A stretch of 64,000 bases of DNA from Mesocentrotus franciscanus (lineage: Eukaryota > Echinodermata > Echinoidea > Camarodonta > Strongylocentrotidae), in contig CP137674.1 in the NCBI GenBank assembly GCA_037976565.1, forward strand, positions 9,033,789 to 9,097,788. The letters are read 5' to 3'. Position 1 is the first letter of the stretch. Each line of letters starts with the position of its first letter. This document shows, in pieces, positions 24,601-36,600 of the stretch. The notes beneath the pieces are model-generated. The model ran no database searches, had not been told where the DNA came from, and saw only the letters and a list, made by a program, of their open reading frames with translations. The position numbers and the translations under genes are program-made.

Positions 24601-27600
24601 CATCGCCATTTTCTTGATAACGTGATGAATGTGAAGTCGTTTATCAAGTACATGTATTAAAATTTATGAATGCTTCCTTCCTGGGTGTGTGTGGTGATGA
24701 AGCATTTCATTCACCTGCTATTATCCTTTGTACTACTATTGCCAGAGCGCAAATTGCATTATAAATAAGTTTGTGCTCTTCTGGGGTGAAGGTTTCTCAT
24801 ATTTGAAATAGATTTGTCAACTGCTATATTTTAGTATGTTTAAATGAATTAGTTACAATTGTTCCCCTGTTATATATTTTCTGCTATGAATTTTCCTCAC
24901 TGAACAGTAAAGGTTTTGTTATTGATTTAAACAGTCTTACCAACTAAAACTTGATGTATGATACATGTACAACTTCAACTGGTACATCACATTTTCAAGG
25001 AAATGTCATGCTAAAAGGCATCACATCATGCCAAGAATATTTTAATTTATATTTATCTCTTGTACATTTTTGTAAGGAATATTGTACATCAAGGGGCAGG
25101 AATACATCTCATTTTCAGAATACCTACACTTATTCTTTGGGGTGAGGTTTCCTTTTCCCCACACCAAATTCTAAAAGAGCTCTGGCAAACAAAAAAACAT
25201 TTTTTACACTGTTCTAAACATTTCTATTTGAATTATTTGTCTCAATAAATTGTAAATACTACCATCAAGACTAAATTTTTCATAGTTTTCCGTGCTCTAA
25301 TGTACAACTTCAATTCTGGTGTCCTACCACAGGCTCTTGTCGGTATGTTTAGGAAAAATAGTCAAGTTCATGACCATGCTACACGAAATGCCTCTGCGTT
25401 TCACTTACCCCAAGTAAGGACAAAGTTTACTTTTAATACTTTGGTTTGTACTGGACCTAGATTCTAGAACTCTCTTGGCTCTAGCGTTAAGCAAACTGTT
25501 AGTCTCTCTGCATTTAAGTGTACACTTAAGGTTTATCTTCTCGATAAATACTGTGACTCGTAGAGTAGTTCATTTTCGTAGTTATTTTGATGATAGATCT
25601 ATTATGTTATTACAGATGTATATAATTCCTTCTTTTCGATATTATGTGTCTAATTGAATATTTTCAGATTGTCAGCCTTTTATCCCCTCCCACTGTTGTC
25701 TTGTGCCCGTTGTGTGCTGTGCCTATTGTTGATGTGCTGTAGTCTTTTATTATTTCTCATATTTTCTCTCTTTTCTCCCTCTTGTCTCGTCTAGTCTAGT
25801 TTCCGAATTTTGTGAACACTTCTTGTTTCTTATACCACCTTTTTCTTAATGTATTCTTAGGTAGTCACAAATATATACTCCCATCATGGTTATCTTGTTG
25901 CTTTTTATGTACCAACCAATTATTTGGTCCAGAGGGGACCCTAAAACTTACAAGCTCTGCTTTTACCAGGGTCTCCTCGTCTTTCTTTTAGTTCACTTTG
26001 TTTTATCATTGTCATAATTTTTGTTTGTTTGCATTGTAAATGTATAATGATTTCATGTACTGCTCTATGTGACATTTGAAAGAAAGACAAATAAATATCT
26101 TATCTTATCTTATCTACTTCTATGATTATTTTCTAATTATCCCTTTCCCCCTGTACAATCCATATTTCATTCTGCAATTGCACCCTTCTCCCTCTCTTTT
26201 TTCTCTCTCTTTCACACTGACCTACTCATATAGTCAGAAAAGAAAGAAAAAGAAAGAGCATTGAATGTTGATGATGAATTTCATTTGACATTTGTACAAA
26301 ATAGGGGAAGACTTTGATATTATTCACTAGAGGAAATATAATAATACCAGACCCTTCAGTTAGTGTTGGAATTCAATTGTTGACTATCCTTGACCCGCGC
26401 CAATAAAATGGAAAGGGGTGCAAAACTGCAAATGGAAGGCTGAGGACCATTCACAAATGCAGTCAAATATCATCTGTTTCATCCCCTACTATCACTCGGA
26501 AGTCAGTGCTTCTTCATTATGGAAGCCTCACTGAAATTGGAACCATTTGTGGATGGCTCCCTGTTCTTTGCGGTTAGAATGTGCAAAGTCCCGGGCTTTT
26601 ATTTGGGAAGGGCTTGTTTCACCCCCCAAATATTTTCTGATTGTCAGTAATTCAGTATGAAGCCATTTTGAGCTCTATTGGCGATGAAAATGAAAGTCAC
26701 AGAGGCTCTACGTGATAAACCCAACTGCAACCCAGGTTTGCAGGTTTATTTTTCCTATTCACACAACTACAGTATGATCTACATTGATTTGTCAAATTAA
26801 TTTGTAAGATACATCTTTGAAAGCTTTGAGGATTAGGCCTCCATGTCCATGTACAGTATATAGAGTTAACAACTAAATTATTCATATCACTTGAACATTT
26901 GATGTTTTTTTTTTTTTTTGCTCAAGAATGAAAGATAGACTGGTTGAATTAGGGCCTTTGTTGAATCCTTTTAGATTGAAGCTTTAATATATCACATTCT
27001 GAAGAAACATAAATCAGAACAAATTAATTTTTCACATACATGTACTTCAAAAATTACAAAAAAGATAAGGGTATGAATAATTATTTGTTAAAGGAAACCT
27101 CACCCCAAAGAATAAGTGTAGGTATTCTGAAAAGTGAGATGTATTCCTGCCCTTTGATGTACAATATTCCTTACAAAAATGTACAAGAGATATATAAATG
27201 AAGATATTCTTGGCATGTTGTGATGCCTTTTAGCATGACATGGGCGCAGCCATTTCCTTAAAAATGTGACGTACCAGTTAAAGTTGTACATGTATCATGC
27301 ACCAAACTTAAGTTGGAAAGACTTTTTAAATCAATAACAAAACCTTTACTTTTCAATGACAAATCACAACTGAGAAATGGTGAAAAATATATAATGGGAA
27401 CAATTGTAACTAATTCATTTTAAAATACTAAAATATGGCAGTTGACAAATCTACAGTGTATTTCATTTATGAGAAACCTTCACCCCAGAAGAGCACCAAC
27501 TTATTTATGCAATTTGCCTTCTGGCAATTGTATTACAAAGGATAATAGCAGGTGAATGAAATGCTTCATCGCCACACACACCTGGGAAGGAAGCATCCAT

Positions 27601-30600
27601 AAATTTGAACACATTCACTTGATAAACAACTTCACATAGTATGTCACATAAATCAAGAAAATGGTGATGCCCATGTCGTGCTGAGAAACATCATTATTCT
27701 TGCTTTATGCCTCTCCGTCTCATACACTGTGGTGGGGATCGAATCTTGTAGATTAATGGGCAAGAATATAATAAATCTCTCAGAATAAGTAAAGTTATTT
27801 CTTGGGGTTCGGTTTCCTTTTTACTGTACATGGACTAATTTGTAAGGTGATGTAGATTAACGTACATATATGGTTGTGGGCCTTCGGACAATGTAGGTCC
27901 ACAACACCCTCGAGTTTTCCCTTATTTTTGCAATTTCTGTCAAATTTCCTCCGTTATAAATTAGGTCTTGGCTTAAAAACTGTGAAAATGTGAATTAGAA
28001 CTTGCTGTATAATTATCTTAACTTTGTCTTTATCAGAAGTTATACAAGCGATTCTCCTTCTTCTTTATTACTACCTTTGCTTCCAATACAGTAGTTTGGA
28101 ATGCTTTTGCTCTGAAACCATTGTCAAACGTTTTATAGAAACGTACACATGTTGGAATAAACCAAACGTTTTCCCCCCACTGTGTATCTCACTAAAGACC
28201 CCCGTGGGGAGGCCCTTATTCACAAAAGCTGAGGTTCAGTGACTCCACTCCATGTACAATGTTGCCATGGGAACAATGGATTTGTCAGGTCGAAGGTCAT
28301 TTCTGTTGCACTTTGAAGCCATAAGCTGATGGGGATGAGAGAGGAATTTTACGCCCAAGGGGAGGGAAAAAAATTATTCTGAGAAAGAAAGAGGAAATGT
28401 TTCCAAAAGCGGGTACCACGATTGATTCCCAGGTGTGAACTTTGTGATTCAATTTAGGTCTTTTCTTGGTAGTAGTTTAGGACAGATTGAATTCAGGTAT
28501 AAGTATGAAAGGTATCAAGTATTGAAAGTGGGCTTCTGTAGGTGAAATCTATTATCGCACAGTCGTAAGGTTATGCCAGAATGTTGGGGAAACATGGGTA
28601 CATTTCAACTAATATCAGTCATCGTAATTAAAATAGTAAGATCTTACATTTCTGAGCAATTATGTGGGCATTTGGGAAGTTGAAAACACTGAAAGAAAAG
28701 TATGGTTATCTGAATATAATTGATTTTCTTGAAAAATGTATGACCCATTACGTGTGTACTTCAGCTTTGGCATGTTTTAACAATTCTTGGGGGGGGGGCA
28801 GGGGAAGGGGATGAGATCGTTGGTGCACACATCCCTCGTACGCCCTGGTTCTGCCCCTGATTTCAAAAGATGATTAGTCAAGATAAAATTGATTGCTTTA
28901 TTGAATGACTGCCAAGTGGTATAGTATAGAAAGCGGTTTTTACTCCCTGGTTCTGCCCCTGATTTCAAAAGATGTTTAGTCAAGAAAAATATTGCTGTAC
29001 CACATGTTGAATTCGTGCCAAGTGGTATAGAAAGTGGTTTTGAAGTGGTATAATGGTTCTTGGAAAATGGTGACGCTTGGAATTCCCTAAACCATTAATA
29101 ATGCATTATGAATGGGATAATAGGTAATAAAGTAATTGAATCAAATAAATAATAGCTCATGGCTACATGGGGTCAATTTAAGGGAGGGGAGGAGGGAGGG
29201 GCACAACCAGCCCATGCCCCCTCACTGGCATACATTAAAATGTGCCCGCTCCACAATTTTGTTGACATGGCTTGTCAAAAGTTTTTTCGGAAAGGTGCCC
29301 CCAACTCCCCTTTTTTCAGAATACTGGATGGGTCCTGGGACTGGTGTTGTTGTCGACGCTCTATGGTATTAGGTAAGGTCAATTTAATAAGACCTGGGGA
29401 AAATGTGCGCCTTTTTTGTTAACAGACTTGGCTGAAATATCATATTTCTTGATGGGAGTTGCAAGCAATTTCCAGACCACACACTCCCTCAAAACAGTTC
29501 CTTTAGTCTCATATCCCCTTAATGTTCAGTTTTCATTTGTGAAGTTGTTTCATCATAAGGGCCATAATCTCATCTATTAAATTTGATATAATCTCCTCAA
29601 ACATTGTTCAATAAACACGTTTCAGTGGTGGATTCATGATTCTCTGTCAAGGTTTGAGGGGGGGGGGGGGGGGCACAAGTAAAAACTTTCTCTCAAAAAA
29701 GAAAGAAAGAAAGAAAAAATTAAGGTTCAATTCAATTCAAAAGACTTTATTTCCATTAAAAACGAACAAATATATACATGTGAGATACAATGTAGTACAG
29801 GCAGTTCAAAATATACAAATCATGAGCATTATGTTAAAGCCCAAGTCCACTCCGATTTTCAAAAATTATAACATGTTGTAAATAAATCAAAGGTTAAAAC
29901 TGCCAAATATCACGGGCGTACTTCAATCAGGTGATTTTTAAGAGCGATTTTTGTTTCGGGTATTTCGAGCAAAACATTTATATTGCTGTACGGATGTGAC
30001 GTATGCTCCTCACAACGAAAGTGCCAGCGGTATACATTCTGACAATAGGCTATTTTCGTAATGTAACCAAATTTAATGCATACGTCTTTGTGAAGTGCCT
30101 CTATTACAAACTATTTCATTCACCTGATAAGAATAATAGTGTTTCATTATTCTTATCAGGTGAATGAAATAGTTTGTATCGAGGCACTTCACAAAGACGT
30201 ATGCATTAAATTTGGTTACATTACGAATCTGTGTTGTGAGGACCCTACGTCACAACCGACTCGCTCATTAACTTGTTTTTGCTCATTAAAAAAAATTATT
30301 AAAAATAAATCTGAGCACCATTTTCCAAAACCAAGTTATATTTGGGCTTTTTAGATTTTTGTCTATCTAATCAGCTCAACTTTTCAGTGGAGTGGACTTG
30401 TACTTTAAGTAAATTTCAACAAACTGTGAAAATGAGTAGCAGGAAAAGGGAGCACCTGTAGAAAGCTTGTTTTAGCGTGTTGATTCAGGCATCCAAATGA
30501 ATAAAATAATAACACAGATATAACATAATGAGTATTGCGCATGGATTCATCTACCCCTCCCTCCTCACCACCTTCCCCCTCCTTCTCCCCACCACCTCCC

Positions 30601-33600
30601 CCTTCCCTCTCCCCACACCTCCCCCTCCCCACACCTCCCCCTCCCCACACCTCCCCCTCCACCTTCTCTCTCTTATGGTAATTTACAAAATTATATTTGA
30701 TTTTAAAATAGGTATTGAACTACCGTAAAACAAATTAAAGGGAAAGGAGATACATTTTAAGATTTTTCTTGAAGTAAACATATTGTGTGACAGAAGATGG
30801 AAGAGAATTCCATACTGTGGGCCCTGTATATCTTACCAATTGTTGCATGTACTGTTTATCAGTATTCCAGATGTGTAACTTTAGACTATTTTGAGTATTA
30901 TATTTATTAATTTTAGAGTTAGTTTGGAACATAGTGGCAAGAGATAACAGTGCATTACTTTTAATACATTTGAATACAAACACAGTATTTTTATATTTAT
31001 TTAGGCTATAAATATTGAGGGTATTTAATTGTCTAAATAAAGGTTTAGAATGGGCCAAATAATTAGAGTTTGTATAATATCGTAGACAACGCTTCTGCAG
31101 TAAAAATAAGGGTTTCAACTTGTATTTGCCCACACGATGTTACCATGTGAATTATAAATCATAAACAATACATTTCCTGGTAAATAATACTTCAGCTTTG
31201 ACAATCATCCTGTAGTTTTACTAATCTTTGTAGAGATGGCAATATGAGATAAGGTCGTCACATATTCAGGGGATTTTTGGAGTTAAAAAAAAAAATACTG
31301 TCAGGGGTACAGTTCGGGGTACATGTACATTAATTTGGTACTTCATAAGGTTTTAAGTTGTGTCAAATTTGGTTGTGCAAGAGGCCATGCCCCCACCCTC
31401 CTCCTCCCCTCAAATAGTGCTTGCTTTGCCGAGAAGATTTAGCTTGTCTTTTAAAATTTATTATATCTCTTTCCCCTTTAATTTGTTATCAGCCAAAATT
31501 AATGCAGTAACACTTCATTATCATTCACTTTGTAAGTTTGTATGTATTCATGTTGCCCGGGCGATCAAGCTACCCGAGACTTGCGTTTGATTTTCATCTT
31601 GTAAATTTAAGAAAAAGGAATTGTGAAAACTGTTGAACTGTAATGTATTTGTATTGCCATTGTAGATGTATGCAGTAGGGTACCGAAAGCATTTGGTGCT
31701 ATGTATCTTGATGTTCGTAAAATGGTAAATTATGTTAAATATATTCTGCTCGTCTACAAATAATCGCAAGGGGGCACAGATAGGAAGGAGTGCCCAGCTT
31801 TTGGCAAGCTGCCAAGTTAGTGGCGCACTTGAGAACATTGTGTTTTGAATGTTACACAATCCAAGAAAAGAGATATGTTTGTTCGTACAGGCAGTACAGT
31901 CGAGAATCTCCCTCCCTCTGTATTTAACCCACTGATTGCCGGTATGAAACATTTGTCATTTATCAAGGGCTTGTTTACAATGAAAGCGAAACCTCAGTTT
32001 AGGCATTAGAGTGAGATCTGGAGGCAACGTGATGTACCGGGAATGATCGTTATGTATCAAGAGGTTTCATTGCTGTGTACGTATGTTAACCCTTTCTCTG
32101 CCGAAAATCACTGAATTTGCAAAGGTTTACTCCAATACATACAAATGATTTACAGTCAAACCTGTCTTAGTGGCCACCTCTCTATAAAGACCACCTTTCT
32201 ATAGTGGCCATATATTTTAATTGCCTCCCTCAAGAAAACAATATGTGTTGAAGAACCTGTCTAGAAAGGCCACCTGTCTTCAGTGGCCACTTTTTTGTTT
32301 TCACTGGGTGACCTTTATAGACAGGTTTGACTGCACAATACAGTTCTCTTAAGTTCTGTATTAAAAACATCACACAAATATTATACATTATCAAACTAAC
32401 TGTTTACACTACACACTGTACCCCCGAAGCCATGGCCATTTGCATAGTATCGTTAAAAACTGAGAAGTTGAATTCTTCAGATATGATTTTAGTAGATAAG
32501 AGGCAGTAGGGAATGTGTACACATGATTGAGTGTACTGTACATACATGTACATGTAAAGCAGGTACTAATAACAGGTTTGTATCAAACCCTGTTTATAGC
32601 CACAAGGATTTTTTTTATTGGGGAGGGAGGGAGGGGGAGGGGAGGAGGGGAGGGGAGGGGAGGGGAGGTGGAGGGGAGGGGAGGGGAGGGTAGGAAGATG
32701 GGAAGGGTAGGAAGATGGGAAGGAGATGATCCATGGATGATCTAAGTTAAAATATGGTGTGAGATTGATGATTTACTTCTGGAAACTTCTGGAAACTTCT
32801 GGAAACTTCTGGAAACATCTGAACACTGGCTCAAGCCTCGACATTCTGTTCCAAATTCTGATTGTCGTTTTAAGTTAGCCAGATCATGACTGGATGGGTC
32901 GGCATCGAATTTGTATTTGACATTCATTCACTAATTCTCCAGTACATATCCGGACCGTTTTCAAAACTGTAGACGCTGTGTGCTTGAACTAGATCTTCAT
33001 TTAAAGGTACTAGATCTTCATTTAAAGGTACTATGTCCCATTTGCAGGCCAAAAAAATGAAAAGGTTAAATTCAAACGGCATTTGAAAGACAATACTAAT
33101 TTAGAACTTCCCTTTAAAAAAGGGGGCTTGAAAATGTCTTTAAGTGGGAAAATAACGACTATTAGTTGTCGAATCGACTTAGGAGCTATAGAGCCAGTAA
33201 GTAATAGTCTGATTTTTCAGACCATTGTACCGAATGGTCGTACGTTTTATGCTGCGCAAAGATTCAATCAGTTTAATTTTGGCCATTACAAGAAGTGGGT
33301 TATTGATGTAGACAAATGCTCATGTACCCTTTACAGCTCATTTTATGTATGTTATTACCAAAGATGAAAAAGCCAGTCAGTCACTCAATAGTGTCTGACA
33401 GTGAAGTCTAGCAAGTAAACGGGTTTCCTTGCATAATTTGAATATTAGGACACTGCTAACGTTTAAATTTCACAGATAGGACATACATGACATATTCATA
33501 ATTCCTGCAAAGTTCTACAGAATTTGATGTTGGCTGCAAAAGGGGCATAGTATCTTTAAACTATATTTTTTGTTCTTTGCTTACAGCTCGTCAATGGCCA

Positions 33601-36600
33601 CACCCTCTTTGACTACAGCATCAACCTCAATGATACCATTCAGCTGATGATGAGGGCTGCGCCCATCGAGGACGAAGCAGAGGTCACAGAGGTAGTAGGC
33701 AAAGATGGGGATAAAGAAAGCGAGGGCAAACCCGAGAGTGGATTCGGATCGGAGACCAGCGATTCAGAGAACGTGGATGCAACGAAGGATGGCACTAAAA
33801 CTTTGGAAGCATCCACTAGTCAGCTGAGGGGGCTATTCAAGGTACACATTTTATTTCATCATGATATGTTGATTACCAGAGAGGTGTTAACCCTGTGTTA
33901 ATATACATATTATCCTGGCCACTGGATTTAATCATGATTTTAAACCTAACAATGCATATTCTTCTCTAAACAGGGAGTATTTTAGCCAGATAACGTGGCA
34001 GACTACCATCAAGCCAGCAAATGCTACATTAAACTTCATTTATCATTATTACAAGATATGTGCTTTAAATCAAACAAAACTACTTCTTATTCTGTAATGA
34101 GAAAAACTACAAAAATAGTGAAACCTGCCTTGGAAATATGGGGATTTTGGGAAACAAATTACTGTTTGTAACTTAGCACTCACCTATGACTGCTGGCTTC
34201 CAATATCGATATCGGTGTGGCTGAACCTCCAGCCCTAAAAAACAGTGGATCCTCGTTCTACATGATCTGATCGCAGACTGACGAGTCTATTAACTCAACC
34301 AGCTTAGCTAGCTCAGTACATTTATAAAAAGAAAAACAGGTGGGTGCATGCCTAGCATTGCAGTTTCTATTTTGTTTTAAATAGAATAAATTAGAGAGTA
34401 ATGAAGCCTAGTGCCTAATGTAATTACCATTAAAATCAGTTTGTCCTGACATAGGCTTAACTTTCAAACTCTGAAATGAACAAGACTGCTAAGAGAGTAT
34501 ATGCTTGTAAAAGTAAACAACCAGGAGACTGACAGCTTTAAGTCCTCTCCGAGGGACTTGGTAATAAGGATTAATGCCTTACCGAAGGGACCTGGATTAC
34601 GAGACCACTGCTCTACCACTGAGCCATCCCGCCTTCTAAAAATGTATTATTTGTGTTTCTTTCTCTCCCTTGTCAGGTTGGTGATGTCGTAGATGGCATA
34701 GACATGAGCATGGGGGCCTGGTTTGAGGCTGACATTGTGAAAATAACCGAAAAGGAGGAAGAAAATGAAGAAACAAACAATAACAATGAAAGCGAGACCA
34801 AGGCAAAGGATGAGAAAGCTATAGACCAGGTCCAGGACAAACCTGAAAAACAGGACCAGAATGAAAATGAACCAGCATTACCCAAAGACTCAGAAAATGA
34901 GAAAAACGTGCTAAATGGTGATGCTGACACCCCCATGGACACAGAGTGCAATGATCCAGCATCACAAAGGACATGTGGCTCAGATGAGTCCATTTTAAAA
35001 GAAGGGGGTGGTGGGGTCACCCAGATCACAGGGAAGCATGACTCACACTGGTCGAGGCATGACGGACTAATATACCACGTGAAGTATGAAGGGTATGATA
35101 TATTTAATTCTGTTAACTAGTACAGAGTCTCCTTGAAGTGGAAATCTGAAAACAAGCAGTATTTAATTTTTTTAAAAGATATGCACTTAAAACTACATGT
35201 ACTTTATTATGAAATGTGATGTTTAAATGTATTGTTTATGTTACTTTTATAATTACTTGCTATAGGTAATTGCTGTCTTGAATTGGCGTCTTGAAAACAA
35301 AGGAGTATTGCTACTTCATTGTGACATGATACACTTGCCCTCCCAGCATTCAGTAATAAAAAAAAAATTGAATGAAATAAATTTAGTGGTTGAAGAGAAC
35401 TTGAACATAGAGAATCATTAAATCTGTCAGTATTCAAGCTCTCGTAATAAAATGTCTAAAGTGAAATTTAGAATTTAGTACACGAGAGCTGGGTAACCTT
35501 AATATAGTTATATCAACAAGACCGACACCAGACCGATAACACCGTGAACAGATATATCTGGAATGGCCGTTTATCGGTCAGTAGAGAGCCAGTATGGAGT
35601 TGACTTGGCGTTATGACCAAGGTACATGTATATATTGGTAAATATAACTTAAGTTTTTGTTCATCATTAGTGATGTTTACATATCTAATTCTCTCAAAAG
35701 CCAACTGTTGTCAATGTAATTGCCTTGGGATATAATAAAGCTTTCAGCTAGACATTTTAAAATTATGTTCACAATTTTTTCACTGAATTTGTATAATTAT
35801 GTGTTATGTATTCAGGTACGATGAGGAAGGCATTGCTAAGATCAGTAGCCGCAGCATACGACCGCGAGCCCGCAACATGATCGACTATGAGGAAGTCACC
35901 GTGGGCGACATCGTCATGGTGAATTACAACTGTGATGAACCTAAGCAGAGGGGTTACTGGTACGATATGGTCGTCAAAGACAAGGTGATTTAAGTTTAAT
36001 GATTTGAATGGAACATTATTTGGTGTGGGGTGATTCCATAGTAAAAGATTTCTTTCTGTTTATAATCATAACCTGTAGTCTGTCTTAGACACTAGGCTAT
36101 TTGATCGCTTTTGAACCTCAATAAAACCTCCTCAGAATCTGATAACTGTGTTTTGGCTACTTCGGGCTTCTTACAACAGGTGTGTTTATGATTTCAATTC
36201 TGGGACTTAATTAATAACTCCATGATTTCTCCCACACTTACCCCAAAATACATGCATATGTTGCATTTATTCATCATTTTCTTCAAAATGAAGAACTTCT
36301 TTGCATTATATTCACATTTCGGTCGTTACAATCTCAAAACTGTTATATGATGAGGGAAAGGACCTAAATGTACTTTTGATATATCCAGCAATTTTTTTTT
36401 CAAAAGGGAAAATATTGTGCATCATAATTTGTCAGGGGAAAAAAAAAATCCTCCACATCTTGTCTACATTACCATGGACACACATTGATTTTCATTTCCT
36501 CAATGCATCTATCTGTTTAAGGTTCTAATTTTGGAGGAGGACGTTTAATGTCTTAAAGGCATTGTTTAACAATGTTTCCAGTTTTACAAATCTGAGATGC

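Larger units (their letters stand above)
21605..33586 (+). other. UHRF1 intron 1 (~12 kb)
   Basis: It contains the palindrome-rich start (21630-22470), F2 and F5 foldback elements, two LINE 3' ends, a 102-bp tandem duplication and an element abutting the acceptor, each listed separately. Elsewhere (22471-24100, 26114-27089, 27822-28842, 29043-29728, 31151-32151 and 32334-33021) I see only AT-rich sequence with G runs (28788, 29659), a GGGGAGGGGAGG tract at about 32620-32720 and unrecognisable open frames, the longest being 31548-31952 on the minus strand. Confidence 0.85.

Noticed and set aside
28262..28276. RFX X-box-like GTTGCCATGGGAAC
   Set aside because: One mismatch from the consensus palindrome and isolated in an intron; chance occurrence is likely.
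31548..31952. 134-codon minus-strand open frame in UHRF1 intron 1
   Set aside because: Protein-like in length, but I recognise no motif. It may be part of an unidentified element; there is not enough support to call a gene.
34673..35029. 118-codon minus-strand frame
   Set aside because: Shadow of the acidic UHRF1 exon 3 on the opposite strand.
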